From Bovifimicola ammoniilytica (GTDB taxonomy: Bacteria; Bacillota; Clostridia; Lachnospirales; Lachnospiraceae), in NCBI RefSeq assembly GCF_025567085.1, contig NZ_JAOQJN010000010.1:27855-91854 (forward strand): a stretch of 64,000 nucleotides of DNA, in the 5' to 3' direction. Shown here in pieces: positions 45,643-55,204 of the stretch (the stretch's first letter is position 1; each line of letters begins with the position of its first letter). The position numbers and the translations under genes are program-made. Under the pieces are notes generated by a model. That model made no database searches, was not told the origin of the DNA, and was given only the letters and a program-made list of their open reading frames with translations.

Positions 45643-45886
45643 TATTAATGAGATTAATATTAATGAGATTAAGGAAGAACTGTCAAAGAATAGTGATTTG
45701 TATGGTTATATTTTAGAAATATTTGATGGCGATTATGGTTGTGAAGAGCGTTTAGAGGGTGAATCCTTGATGGTCAGCGTAAAACTTCTTACCAGAGATG
45801 GCGAAGTGTATGTTCGTGTGGAAGATGAGAAGCTTACAGAGAATGGGTTAGACGAGGATATGTATGTGAAGAAAGGATTAATATAA
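45629..45886 (+). CDS. 85-aa acidic cytoplasmic protein
   Basis: ATG 45629 overlaps the previous gene by 14 bp. The N-terminus carries a short repeat, INEININEI, coded by repeated ATTAATATTAATGAG-type DNA; the rest is acidic (EEELSKN, GDYGCEERLEGE) and predicted mixed alpha/beta. No family recognised. Confidence 0.6.
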   Translation: MKEININEININEIKEELSKNSDLYGYILEIFDGDYGCEERLEGESLMVSVKLLTRDGEVYVRVEDEKLTENGLDEDMYVKKGLI

Positions 45887-45950
45887 TTATATATAATATT
45901 GCTGAAAAATGTTAATGCTAAGGTAACAATATTAAATATTTGTTAAAGAA

Positions 45951-45990
45951 GTAACGAAAAGTAACGAAAAATAACGAAAAGTAACACCGA
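45951..45990. repeat. Short tandem GTAACGAAAA repeat
   Basis: Three near-identical 10-bp units (one has A for the first G) and a partial fourth, ending GTAACACCGAAAA. In-phase 10-bp spacing could form a binding array or simply reflect slippage. Confidence 0.7.
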
Positions 45991-46031
45991 AAATCAACTA
46001 TTGTTTCTGAATTAAATTTTCTACAATTACG

Positions 46032-46169
46032 GTGTATGGAAATTATAATCCAAATGCGGCAAGTACATATGCACAAAATAATTATGATGACACGTCGTAT
46101 ATATATTGGGACATGAAGAAAAAATATAATAAAAATTGTAATACGTTTTATAGAATAGTATTTAAGTAA
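46032..46169 (+). pseudogene. Possible gene remnant ending at 46169
   Basis: An open frame after TGA at 46006 reads VYGNYNPNAASTYAQNNYDD and ends FYRIVFK-stop. Composition looks coding, but there is no good start or ribosome site, so it may be the tail of a lost gene. Confidence 0.3.
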
Positions 46170-46200
46170 ATTAAAATAATATTTGGAGGAAAATAAACGA

Positions 46201-46794
46201 ATGAGTAAACGCAAAATAATAGTTATAGCTATAATTATAATACCAGTTTTAATATTTATATATTTCAATGTAATTAAGCCTTGTGAAATAAATGAAAATA
46301 AAATAGAAATATTTATATCAAGAGATGATGAAAATCTGGCTGGAGAAGAATATGATGACGAAATATTTAATGCATTAATTGATAGATATGAAGGAAAAAA
46401 TAGTAGTGTTTTTTTAAATGATGAACAGCTGGTTAGAAAAAATAGAAATTTACCATCGGATAAGACGAAAGATTATGGAACAGTAATAATTTCGGTGGAA
46501 TTCAAAAATAATAGTATATTTAATTTAAAAGACATCATAGGAAGTGTTACTAATGAAAAAGATGATAGTTATGTATTATATTCAACAGGTGCTTTTGTAT
46601 CAGAAAATATAAAACCATTAAAAACTAAAAAGGACACAGAGATAATTTGGTTAACTATGTATATGGGAGATATGTCGGATGAGGAAATTCTTGATTATAT
46701 ACAAAGACTGGATATAGAAGTATATTACAGCAGTAAAATGTTGGGAAGTAATGATGAAATAATATCATTAAAACATGCCAAGTTAAGAAAATAA
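46201..46794 (+). CDS. Membrane-anchored extracellular protein next to an FtsX-type exporter
   Basis: 197 aa from ATG 46201, with GGAGG upstream. One N-terminal helix (about residues 6-24), then an acidic extracellular domain. No family recognised. It precedes the ABC ATPase by 24 bp and is likely its accessory protein. Confidence 0.7.
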   Translation: MSKRKIIVIAIIIIPVLIFIYFNVIKPCEINENKIEIFISRDDENLAGEEYDDEIFNALIDRYEGKNSSVFLNDEQLVRKNRNLPSDKTKDYGTVIISVEFKNNSIFNLKDIIGSVTNEKDDSYVLYSTGAFVSENIKPLKTKKDTEIIWLTMYMGDMSDEEILDYIQRLDIEVYYSSKMLGSNDEIISLKHAKLRK

Positions 46795-46818
46795 AATTTA
46801 CAGAATGAAAGGAGACAT

Positions 46819-47466
46819 ATGATAATAAAGGTAAATAATATGTGTAAAAAATATGAAAATGGAAGTATAATGACTGACATTTTTAATAATTATTCATTAG
46901 AGATAAAAGAGGGTGAAAAAATAGCAATAATGGGAGCCTCCGGCTCAGGAAAGAGCACATTATTACATATATTAGCTGGATTAGAGGAGTTTCAGGCGGG
47001 AGAAGTAATAGTAGATGGAATTAATTATATAAAGACAAATTATAAAAAAATAGAAAGTATGCGTTTAGAAAAGTTTGGATTTATTTATCAGAAATTTTAT
47101 CTTATTGATACACTTAATGTATATGATAATATAATTCTTCCGGCATTAGCATTACGAACGAACTTTGATAAGGAATATACAGATGAATTATGTGAAATAT
47201 TAAAAATTGAATCAAAAAAGAACTATTATCCATCGCAGTTATCTGGGGGAGAACAACAAAGAGTGTGTATTGCAAGAGCATTAATTAATAGACCTAAAAT
47301 TATTTTTGCTGATGAACCAACGGGAAGCCTGGATAAAGAAAATAGTAATATTGTCATGAAATTGTTGTGTGAATGTTGTGAAAAAAATAATCAAACCTTA
47401 GTTGTTGTAACACATGACGAAATGGTATCAGATTATTTGGATAGAAAATTAGTGTTAAGTCGCTAA
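46819..47466 (+). CDS. ABC exporter ATPase (MacB/LolD/BceA-like)
   Basis: 215 aa. Walker A GASGSGKST, Q-loop FIYQKFYLID, signature LSGGEQQRVCIARAL, Walker B IIFADEPTGSLDKEN, H-loop THDE; all intact. This class works with FtsX-like permeases to move or sense peptides and lipids. AAAGGAG precedes the ATG. The permease follows 15 bp later. Confidence 0.94.
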   Translation: MIIKVNNMCKKYENGSIMTDIFNNYSLEIKEGEKIAIMGASGSGKSTLLHILAGLEEFQAGEVIVDGINYIKTNYKKIESMRLEKFGFIYQKFYLIDTLNVYDNIILPALALRTNFDKEYTDELCEILKIESKKNYYPSQLSGGEQQRVCIARALINRPKIIFADEPTGSLDKENSNIVMKLLCECCEKNNQTLVVVTHDEMVSDYLDRKLVLSR

Positions 47467-47481
47467 GCGGGAGAAAATGTT

Positions 47482-49872
47482 ATGAAGAAATCAATTAATA
47501 ATTTATTGATTAAAAGTTATATGAAAAAGAAAGATTTTCTTATATATATAATAACAATATGTATATTGTCAATTTTAATAATCAATTTTTTAAATACGGC
47601 TTTATATATTGGTGGAGAATATCTTAAGAAAATTGCAAAAGAAAGTTATGGAGAATATCATTATAGTATAGGATATTTGGACAAAGAAACAGCAAATAAA
47701 ATAAAAAATGATAAAACACTTTATAAAGTGGCTCAAACTCAGGAAAATTTTACAGAAGACGAATATTTAATAGCATGTGATAATGAATTTACAGAAATAA
47801 CAGATTGCAAACTAGTAAAAGGGAAGTTTCCGGAAAGTTCTAATGAGGTATTATGTAACATTAATTATTTATTTCAGCTGGGTTATGAATATAAAGAAAT
47901 GATAGGGGCAAAAATAACAGTTGATGAAAATGATTATATTGTTACAGGGTTAGTAGAAATGCAAAGTCTTATTGATTCAGAGTATAATGGCAGGCTTGTA
48001 GTTTTTAATATGAATTATATAGAACTACCATATGAGTATAATGTTTTTATTCAATCTTTCTCAGATAATTTTAAAGGCAATAAAGAAAGTCTTATAAAAA
48101 AATATAATTTAAATAGAAAAACAATTTTTAATAATGGAAATGTATTGAATATATCTGAGCGTGATGAATGTAATCGTCCAACTGCTTTATTAAAAATAGG
48201 ATATATAATTCTATTTTTAATTACAGGTTCACTTTTGGTATTAATTAATTCTGTATTTATTTTAGCATTAGGACGAACAGCGGAAATGAATGAATTATAT
48301 CTCAGAATAGGAATAAATAAGAAAAAAATAGTATATTCGTTGATAGAATGCGTAATTGTTTGCTACGGAATAGCTATTTTGGTATCGATATTGTTTATAA
48401 TTTTAGTTAAGGGAAAATGCTCATTTTCAGATTTTAACGGATATTTAAAAATAAATTTATTAATACAACTTGTATTTATTATAATAGGTTTAATTACAAA
48501 TATATCTTTAATATTGAAAAAAATATATAAAGATTTTATATTATTTAATAAAAAAAGTAGAAGAAAAAGTATAAAAACGGGTAGTCAATTAGTAAAGAAT
48601 AGAGATTTATATATTCAGCTGGCAAAAAATATTCATTTATTTAATTGGAAAAGTATGTTTATATTAATTTTACCAATATGTATTTCTGGAATTATTTTCA
48701 TTTCAGTTTTGTTTTACATAAATACTAAAAGGGTAAATTTTGCAAATTATAATAATTATGAATACCAAATTACATATAGTGGAAATGAGGTAGCAACTAA
48801 GGAAATAGAGATATATATAGATACTATAAAAAGAATAGAAGATGTCGTTAAAAACACTAATAATTCTGAAATTTTACCTTTATATATAAAAAACTCACAG
48901 AAATCTTATATTGAAAAAAACACTATATCAAATCAATATCTGAATATATTAGAAAATTATGATACACAGTTTAAAAGGCAGATGTCTAAATCTGATAACA
49001 GGTATTGTACGTTAAGAATATTAGTGATAGGTATAGAAGACAAGTACTGTGAAAGTATAGGCATAAAAAAAGAAGATTTAAATAATTTGAATGAAAACGA
49101 ATGTATATTAATAGGTAATATACATTCATATGGAATAGGAGATGTTAGTAGTGGTATAAAAAAAGGCAATAAAATAAAAATGGATATTATAGAGGATAAT
49201 GAAATATATAATAAAACATTCACAGTTAAAAAAATATATGACGATTTAAAGTTAAGTATAGATGATAATAATAAAATTAAAATTATTATTCCAAAAGATG
49301 TTTTTGTTAAACAATATGAAGAGCTAATAAGTTATTCGTATCCTGATATAGTATATTTAAATTGTAGTAATAATGATGATATATTAAATAGTATCAAAGG
49401 TTGTCGGTATATAACATTGAAAAATATAAAAGAAGAAAATCAATTGATAGATAGTAGAAATCGAATTATGATGTATATTGCTATTATTATATCATTAATA
49501 GTTGCATTGCTTACTATATTAAATATTATATTTGTAATTAGTAATAGATTTTATGATATTAAGAAAATGAGTAATATTTTAAAAATTATAGGAGTTGCAA
49601 GTAGAAAGATAATAAAAATATTTATAATAGATATAAGACGTATATTTATAATAGGATATGTGATAGTTGGTTTTTTATCTGGATTAATATGTTATAAGAT
49701 ACTAGAAATTAATATTAGTGTGATTAATTATTTGAAATATTATTATCCATTTAAAATAATGGGGATACTAGCAGCAATATATATATCTATATTCATTTTA
49801 TTTATATATTTTTTGAGAAGAAAAATTACAAATGGAGATATTATAAGAGAGTTAAAAGAAGAAAATGAATAA
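47482..49872 (+). CDS. FtsX-family ABC permease
   Basis: 796 aa, a fused two-module permease. Helix at residues 19-40, an extracellular MacB-like domain (about 50-230), three helices near 235-355, a second helix near 395-415 with a large extracellular domain (415-660), and three C-terminal helices (670-790). Local motifs such as ALGRTAEMNELYLRIGINKKKI match the coupling helix of this family. Very AT-rich. No adjacent two-component system, unlike typical Bce modules. Confidence 0.85.
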   Translation: MKKSINNLLIKSYMKKKDFLIYIITICILSILIINFLNTALYIGGEYLKKIAKESYGEYHYSIGYLDKETANKIKNDKTLYKVAQTQENFTEDEYLIACDNEFTEITDCKLVKGKFPESSNEVLCNINYLFQLGYEYKEMIGAKITVDENDYIVTGLVEMQSLIDSEYNGRLVVFNMNYIELPYEYNVFIQSFSDNFKGNKESLIKKYNLNRKTIFNNGNVLNISERDECNRPTALLKIGYIILFLITGSLLVLINSVFILALGRTAEMNELYLRIGINKKKIVYSLIECVIVCYGIAILVSILFIILVKGKCSFSDFNGYLKINLLIQLVFIIIGLITNISLILKKIYKDFILFNKKSRRKSIKTGSQLVKNRDLYIQLAKNIHLFNWKSMFILILPICISGIIFISVLFYINTKRVNFANYNNYEYQITYSGNEVATKEIEIYIDTIKRIEDVVKNTNNSEILPLYIKNSQKSYIEKNTISNQYLNILENYDTQFKRQMSKSDNRYCTLRILVIGIEDKYCESIGIKKEDLNNLNENECILIGNIHSYGIGDVSSGIKKGNKIKMDIIEDNEIYNKTFTVKKIYDDLKLSIDDNNKIKIIIPKDVFVKQYEELISYSYPDIVYLNCSNNDDILNSIKGCRYITLKNIKEENQLIDSRNRIMMYIAIIISLIVALLTILNIIFVISNRFYDIKKMSNILKIIGVASRKIIKIFIIDIRRIFIIGYVIVGFLSGLICYKILEINISVINYLKYYYPFKIMGILAAIYISIFILFIYFLRRKITNGDIIRELKEENE

Positions 49873-49907
49873 ATTATTGTTATGGATATAAAAGGGGAAT
49901 CCTGAGA

Positions 49908-50285
49908 TTAAAAAATGTTTCTCAAAATTCCCCAGATTACCAAAAGTACAATCAGTAGAATCAGAATTACTGTTTGTGCTTTTGTTGTCTTAGCATCGTT
50001 AAAACGAATATATCTGTAAATCTGTTGTGCAATTATAAAAACAATTACAGGAGATATTATAAACAATAGTTTGTTATAATGATATGCTGCCACGAAATCA
50101 AGTCTCATAAGAGCGAGACACATACGTGTTACACCGCAACCCGGGCATTGCAGACCTGTAATTCGATAAAAAATACACGGTATAGCAAAACCAGTCTTTC
50201 TTACGAAGATTCCATAAGAAAGACCGATTAATAATAAACTCAATATGTATTTGCAAATTTTAAAAGCTCTGTTTTTCATATCCAT
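49908..50285 (-). CDS. DUF2752 membrane protein
   Basis: 125 aa, three membrane helices. It carries the DUF2752 signature GLQCPGCGVTRMCLALMRLDFVAAYHYNKLL. Function unknown in the family. No clear ribosome site; an in-frame ATG at residue 3 is equally possible. Encoded 33 bp after the DUF4234 gene, a common pairing in Clostridia. Confidence 0.85.
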   Translation of the reverse strand: MDMKNRAFKICKYILSLLLIGLSYGIFVRKTGFAIPCIFYRITGLQCPGCGVTRMCLALMRLDFVAAYHYNKLLFIISPVIVFIIAQQIYRYIRFNDAKTTKAQTVILILLIVLLVIWGILRNIF

Positions 50286-50318
50286 TACAAATATCTATAA
50301 GTTACTTTGCAATTCATT

Positions 50319-50651
50319 TTATAAATGGTTAAGTTCATTCTGAATTAAGCAATATGAAACAATTGAAAGACCTAAGATAGCTAAGATAAGGTATAAAACA
50401 CCTGAGTTATCTGACATCTGGCCTCTTGCACACTTAACAGCGTCAATTTTTTTACCTGCCTGGTATAACCAGTACCAAAGGTAAATACTACAAGTAATAA
50501 TTGAAAGAACAAGTACCATAGCACCTGATGTAGAATTATCACCTGTTAGTTCGTTGATGTCATTTGCCATTGCATAGAGCCAATATAAACCGTAGATTCC
50601 ACAAGTAACAATTGACAGAATAATGCATACTGCAATATTTCTTTCTCTCAT
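50319..50651 (-). CDS. DUF4234 membrane protein
   Basis: 110 aa, three to four membrane helices in the repeated pattern IVTCGIYGLYWLYAMANDINEL and IITCSIYLWYWLYQAGKKIDA, the mark of DUF4234. AAGGAGG precedes ATG 50651. Function unknown. The C-terminal QNELNHL is polar. Confidence 0.85.
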   Translation of the reverse strand: MRERNIAVCIILSIVTCGIYGLYWLYAMANDINELTGDNSTSGAMVLVLSIITCSIYLWYWLYQAGKKIDAVKCARGQMSDNSGVLYLILAILGLSIVSYCLIQNELNHL

Positions 50652-50997
50652 AATTCAAATCCTCCTTAAATTTAGATTAAAAAATAATAAATTTCCTAAA
50701 CATTATATAAAATGTAAAAGGTTTTGTCTATATAAATAAAAACATTTTTTAGGGTTTAATGTAGCGGAAAATGTACGTTAGTTAGAATAATCATTAATTA
50801 ATAATTGTATCAGATGGTATATCTATGTTATTATATATATTAGTAATTAACGTGAAATATGAATGAGTATTATTTGAAGCAGGGTAAATAACTACTGATA
50901 AGAAGTTACAGATAAAAGTTATATTAGTTTTATGTATATGTAAATGAAAATTATATAAGAAAATACTAAAATATATTTGCAGGGAAAGGTAAGGCTT
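50652..50997. other. Intergenic region between the DUF4234 gene and glpK
   Basis: AT-rich, divergent. A possible glpK promoter is TTGTAT near 50805 with TATTAT 18 bp on. No riboswitch or antiterminator stem was recognised. Confidence 0.4.
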
Positions 50998-52491
50998 ATG
51001 GCAAAAACAAAGAAATATTTAATGGCATTAGACCAGGGGACTACAAGTTCGAGATGTATTATTTTCAATAAACAGGGAGAAATTGTATCATCAGCACAAA
51101 AGGAATTTACACAGTATTTTCCAGAAAGTGGATGGGTAGAGCAGGATCCTAATGAAATATGGTCATCTGAATTAGGTGTAATGGTTGAAGCTATGGCAAG
51201 AAACGGAATCGAAAGCGACGAGATTGCGGCAATAGGAATAACTAACCAGAGGGAGACAACAATATGTTGGGACAGAGCGACAGGCGAACCGGTTTATAAT
51301 GCAATAGTATGGCAATGCAGAAGAACAGCACCGATGGTTGACAGACTTAAAGAAGATGGATATGAAGAGATAATTAAGTCTAAGACAGGGCTTATCTTAG
51401 ACCCATATTTTTCAGCAACCAAGATAGCGTGGATATTGGAAAATGTTGAGGGTGCAAGAGATAAGGCAGACAGAGGCGGGCTTATGTTTGGGACAGTTGA
51501 TACATGGCTTATTTATAAGCTTACCAAAGGAAAAGTGTATGCGACAGACTACACGAATGCAGCGAGAACAATGTTATTTAATATACACTCACTTGAATGG
51601 GACAGGGAGTTGTTAGAATTATTCAATATACCTGAGACTATGTTGCCGGAAGTGAAGAATTCATCAGAATTATATGGAATGACAGATGAGACAGTATTTG
51701 GTGGTGTTGTGGCAATTGCAGGTGTAGCAGGAGACCAGCAGGCAGCACTATTCGGTCAATGTTGTTTTAATGAAGGCGAAGGCAAGAATACATATGGAAC
51801 AGGCTGTTTTCTTCTTATGAATACCGGAAGGAAAGCAGTTGTGTCAAGAAATGGATTACTTACTACAATTGCAATAGGACTTAATGGAGATGTTCAGTAT
51901 GCTTTAGAAGGTAGTGTGTTTGTAGCAGGGGCGGCCATAAAATGGTTAAGAGATGAATTAAAACTTATAGATACAGCCGAAGAAACATATGATTTGGCAA
52001 TGTCCGTAGAAGATAGTAATGGAGTCTATGTAGTTCCGGCATTTACGGGACTTGGCGCGCCATATTGGGATGCTTATGCAAGAGGTGCAGTGTTCGGATT
52101 GTCAAGAGGAAGTAATAAAGCACATTTTGTAAGAGCAACATTAGAATCATTGGCGTACCAGACATTAGATGTATTAAAAGCAATGGAAGAAGATTCGGGA
52201 ATTAATTTGTCATCACTAAGAGTTGATGGTGGTGCAAGTGCTAATGATTTTCTGTTACAGTTTCAATCAGATATTGTCGGTACAGAGATTATAAGACCGA
52301 AAGTTATAGAGACAACAGCATTAGGTGCGGCGTATTTAGCCGGACTGGCAGTGGGATATTATAAAAATATAGAAGAGATTAAAGATAACTGGCAGCTTAG
52401 AGATACATTTTCTCCTAAGGCAGATAAGGTAAAGAGAGATAAGTTGGTCGCAGGCTGGCATGATTGTATAAGAAGAATCAGAACAGAGTAA
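50998..52491 (+). CDS. glpK: Glycerol kinase
   Basis: 497 aa. Phosphorylates glycerol to glycerol-3-phosphate. FGGY-kinase marks: LALDQGTTSSR-type start (MALDQGTTSSRCI), GWVEQDPNEIW, ITNQRETT, WQCRRT, YGTGCFLLMNTG and GLGAPYWD, with C-terminal DGGASANDFLLQFQSDI. ATG 50998 has AAGG nearby and gives the conserved N-terminus; the ATG at 50977 would add seven residues. It lacks neighbours glpF or glpD. Confidence 0.97.
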   Translation: MAKTKKYLMALDQGTTSSRCIIFNKQGEIVSSAQKEFTQYFPESGWVEQDPNEIWSSELGVMVEAMARNGIESDEIAAIGITNQRETTICWDRATGEPVYNAIVWQCRRTAPMVDRLKEDGYEEIIKSKTGLILDPYFSATKIAWILENVEGARDKADRGGLMFGTVDTWLIYKLTKGKVYATDYTNAARTMLFNIHSLEWDRELLELFNIPETMLPEVKNSSELYGMTDETVFGGVVAIAGVAGDQQAALFGQCCFNEGEGKNTYGTGCFLLMNTGRKAVVSRNGLLTTIAIGLNGDVQYALEGSVFVAGAAIKWLRDELKLIDTAEETYDLAMSVEDSNGVYVVPAFTGLGAPYWDAYARGAVFGLSRGSNKAHFVRATLESLAYQTLDVLKAMEEDSGINLSSLRVDGGASANDFLLQFQSDIVGTEIIRPKVIETTALGAAYLAGLAVGYYKNIEEIKDNWQLRDTFSPKADKVKRDKLVAGWHDCIRRIRTE

Positions 52492-52556
52492 GACAAGTCA
52501 CTCAGAAAAGAGGTCAGTGCGAAAGAATTGTGCTGATGCGCCAATGCTTTTGCATA

Positions 52557-52649
52557 GCTATTTGTGCAGCAGGCACCACAAATAGCATCTATTGCGAGAC
52601 AAATCTGAAATTTGGCTCGCGATTCCTCCGGCACGTTGTGCCTGCGGAA
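52557..52649 (+). repeat. Structured repeat type A, copy 2, ending in an SD sequence
   Basis: Stem 1: 52557-52566 with 52577-52586, perfect 10 bp. Loop GCAGGCAC (52569-52576) is complementary to GTGCCTGC (52638-52645), which alternatively pairs with local GGCAC at 52630-52634. Stem 2 is GCGAG/CTCGC with inner CAAAT/ATTTG. The 3' end GGAATGGAG is the ribosome site of the hydrolase gene. Relative to copy 1 the 8-bp helix differs at three positions, all compensated. Confidence 0.8.
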
Positions 52650-52660
52650 TGGAGATTATT

Positions 52661-53650
52661 ATGTGTGAAATCAGAGTAAAAGAATTCAGTTTTTTATCAA
52701 GTAACAAGTATACGGAGATACATGGAAAGATGTGGATACCGGACAGGGATGTGGAAGCGGTATTACAGATATCTCATGGAATGGCAGAACATATTGACAG
52801 ATATGATGAATTTGCAAGGTATTTGGCTGCAAGAGGAATATTAGTTGTTGGTAATAATCATATGGGACATGGCAACTCTATTGTGAATAAAGATGATCTT
52901 GGATATTTTGCCATACCGATAAAGGGAATGAATAAAAGAAAAGCAGAAAATTACAGTTCAAGTGCCGATCTTGTAAAAGATTTAGTCCATATAACTAAGA
53001 CGGTCAAGAAACATTATCCGGGAGTTCCATATATTCTTCTGGGGCATAGTATGGGATCATTTATTGCCAGAAGGTATCTTATGGAATATGGCAATGAATT
53101 AGACGGTATAATTATAATGGGAACAGGAAACCAGCCGGAAGCTGTCGTTAATGCGGGACTTGCCATAACGAAAATGCTTATTATGGCTAAAGGTGACAGA
53201 TTTAGAAGCGAACTTATCTATAAGATGATGTTTGGAGCATATAATAGAAAGATAGACAATCCTGTATCGGGTGATGACTGGATATGTACAAATAAAGAAA
53301 CACTTAAGAAATATGAAGAAGATGAGCTATGTGGATTTAAATTTACACTAAATGGTTATGAGGCTCTATTGTCTACCATAAAATATATTATTAATAAAGA
53401 AAATATTAAAAAAATTCCTAAAGATGTTAAAATGCTTATAAATGCCGGCAAGGAGGATCCGGTCGGTGATTATGGGGAAGCGGTTAAGCAGGTATATGAG
53501 ACATATACGGCACAGGGGGTTAAGGATATAACACTTACTTTGTATGATGGCTGCAGACATGAGATTCTAAATGAAACGAACAAAGATAAAGTGTATAAAG
53601 ATATTTATATGTGGATAAATGACCATGTAATTCATAAGATTGTGGAATAG
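52661..53650 (+). CDS. Alpha/beta hydrolase, S33-type lysophospholipase/monoacylglycerol-lipase-like
   Basis: 329 aa from ATG 52661, just after the type A repeat's SD; the longer frame reads through the repeat. Nucleophile elbow LLGHSMGSF, oxyanion region ISHGMAEHIDRY, NHMGHGNS, acid in NAGKEDPVGDYG and catalytic His in YDGCRHEILNE. No signal peptide, so cytoplasmic. Following glpK it may free glycerol from lipids (inference). Confidence 0.88.
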   Translation: MCEIRVKEFSFLSSNKYTEIHGKMWIPDRDVEAVLQISHGMAEHIDRYDEFARYLAARGILVVGNNHMGHGNSIVNKDDLGYFAIPIKGMNKRKAENYSSSADLVKDLVHITKTVKKHYPGVPYILLGHSMGSFIARRYLMEYGNELDGIIIMGTGNQPEAVVNAGLAITKMLIMAKGDRFRSELIYKMMFGAYNRKIDNPVSGDDWICTNKETLKKYEEDELCGFKFTLNGYEALLSTIKYIINKENIKKIPKDVKMLINAGKEDPVGDYGEAVKQVYETYTAQGVKDITLTLYDGCRHEILNETNKDKVYKDIYMWINDHVIHKIVE

Positions 53651-53720
53651 ATTTATGGAAATACGAATATAATATAGATGGAGAAAGTAAATAATAAAAA
53701 GTTAATGGAGGGAGAAAATA

Positions 53721-54410
53721 GTGAGAGTGTTGATTCTGGATAGCAGCCCCATATTTCGTATGGGGCTTAAACAGATTATGACTCAAATAGGAAAAAACAA
53801 TGGAGATTTGGTAGAGGTGTACGAAGGAGACAATATTTCTGATGGTGTAAATATTGCAAAATGCTATAATCCGGATATCATATTGCTTGATGAGAATATT
53901 GGTATTTCTGACATAGATAGTAGTATAATGACTAATATGGAAGGTATTATTACTTTGTTTAATAAGGAGAAAATAATTTGTAAATCTACAGAACCAGAGA
54001 TGAAGTCAGGAAAAACTAAAAGTACTGAGGTTATTTTTTTGTGTGATAAAATGCAATGCGGTGGATTTGAAGATATAAAAATTCCGGAAATATCAGGATT
54101 AATTATGAAAAATGCTAATGAAGAAGATGTAATATATGCGTTGAATGTAATTATGCGTGGTGGACGATATTATTCGCCTGAATGTATTAAGATGAAGCCA
54201 TCCGTATCGGTTCAGGATAATCTTACCAAAAGGGAATCTGAGGTGTTAAGCCTGTTAAAAGAAGGCAAGAGCAATAACGAAATAGGAAAGGAATTATTTA
54301 TATCGGAAGCAACTGCCAAGAAACATGTTAGTAATATATTAGGTAAACTGGGGATGAAAAACCGTATGGAGGTAGTTATTGCAGTGAATAATGCAAGATT
54401 ATGGAGGTAA
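53721..54410 (+). CDS. NarL/LuxR-type response regulator of the surface cluster
   Basis: 229 aa, GTG 53721 after GGAGGGAGAAAATA. The receiver domain is degenerate: MRVLILDSSPIF has a single acidic residue where two are usual, DIILLDENIGIS keeps the Asp, and an insert follows (about residues 65-110). The LuxR helix-turn-helix is intact: LTKRESEVLSLLKEGKSNNEIGKELFISEATAKKHVSNILGKLG. It is 3 bp from the next gene, so it is part of the TasA/SipW operon and likely controls it. No kinase lies alongside. Confidence 0.88.
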   Translation: MRVLILDSSPIFRMGLKQIMTQIGKNNGDLVEVYEGDNISDGVNIAKCYNPDIILLDENIGISDIDSSIMTNMEGIITLFNKEKIICKSTEPEMKSGKTKSTEVIFLCDKMQCGGFEDIKIPEISGLIMKNANEEDVIYALNVIMRGGRYYSPECIKMKPSVSVQDNLTKRESEVLSLLKEGKSNNEIGKELFISEATAKKHVSNILGKLGMKNRMEVVIAVNNARLWR

Positions 54411-54413
54411 ATA

Positions 54414-55187
54414 ATGATTAAGAAAAGAATATTCGCATTGACAGTTATGGTGTGTATAATTGCAATGGGAGTTGTATATGGAAAATGGACTAAACGATTA
54501 AATGTCGGATTGGAGACAAAGAGCGGTGTACTTAAATATGAGGTAGGAGATATTTCTGATTGTAAAGTAAGTATAGTAAATAATGATTTAAGATATAATG
54601 TCCCTGAAGAACAGATAGAGTTTGCTGAGGAAAGTAAAGAATTAGTAATAAAAGTATCGGCATTAAAATTAAAGGAAATATCAGGTGATTCAGGTAAAAT
54701 TACAGGAATAAATATTAATTATGCGGCTAAACCATCGGATAAGAATACAATTTATAGCATAGATGTGGATAAAGAACCACAGACGCATATTGCAGAGGTA
54801 TTTAGAGAAATCAATGCTTTACAGGATAATAATGAGAATATAAATAAATATATGGAGACTGCTTCAAATGGTGAAGCAAAAAATGCGCAGGAGGATGTAG
54901 TATCAGGTGAAAAATTGCCAGAGCTGATTAGCAGTAAAATAGAGTGCATTACAGAAACATCTTCCGAATATAAACTGGATAATGAAGAAAAGTATCTTGG
55001 AATCAGTCATAATACAAAATTAGAAGATTATGAATATAGAGTTGGAGATATTATTACCATAGAATATAATGATGTGATAGAACAACAGAATAAAGAAACT
55101 TTTATAAAGAAAACCAACATATCTGTGACAAATTGTCTATGGAGTCAGAAATTAAAGCTGCAATGCAGAATTCTAATTACAGAGTAA
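54414..55187 (+). CDS. TasA/CalY-like exported protein
   Basis: 257 aa. N-terminal helix (residues 4-22) then YGKWTKRLNVGLETKSGVLKYEV, the pattern seen in SipW-processed TasA/camelysin proteins (YAYWTDSLN in the main homologue at 57567). The rest is polar and beta-rich, with acidic patches. Probably a minor fibre component or an assembly factor. 17 bp before sipW. Confidence 0.7.
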   Translation: MIKKRIFALTVMVCIIAMGVVYGKWTKRLNVGLETKSGVLKYEVGDISDCKVSIVNNDLRYNVPEEQIEFAEESKELVIKVSALKLKEISGDSGKITGININYAAKPSDKNTIYSIDVDKEPQTHIAEVFREINALQDNNENINKYMETASNGEAKNAQEDVVSGEKLPELISSKIECITETSSEYKLDNEEKYLGISHNTKLEDYEYRVGDIITIEYNDVIEQQNKETFIKKTNISVTNCLWSQKLKLQCRILITE

Positions 55188-55204
55188 AGGTGAGCTAATA
55201 GAAG

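Noticed and set aside
45951..45990. GTAACGAAAA repeats as a CRISPR or origin iteron
   Set aside because: Too few and too short units, no spacers, and no rep or dnaA gene nearby.
52592..52660. Longer N-terminus of the alpha/beta hydrolase
   Set aside because: That segment is translated repeat DNA (MRDKSEIWLAIPPARC...), and the repeat's GGAATGGAG is ideally placed for ATG 52661.
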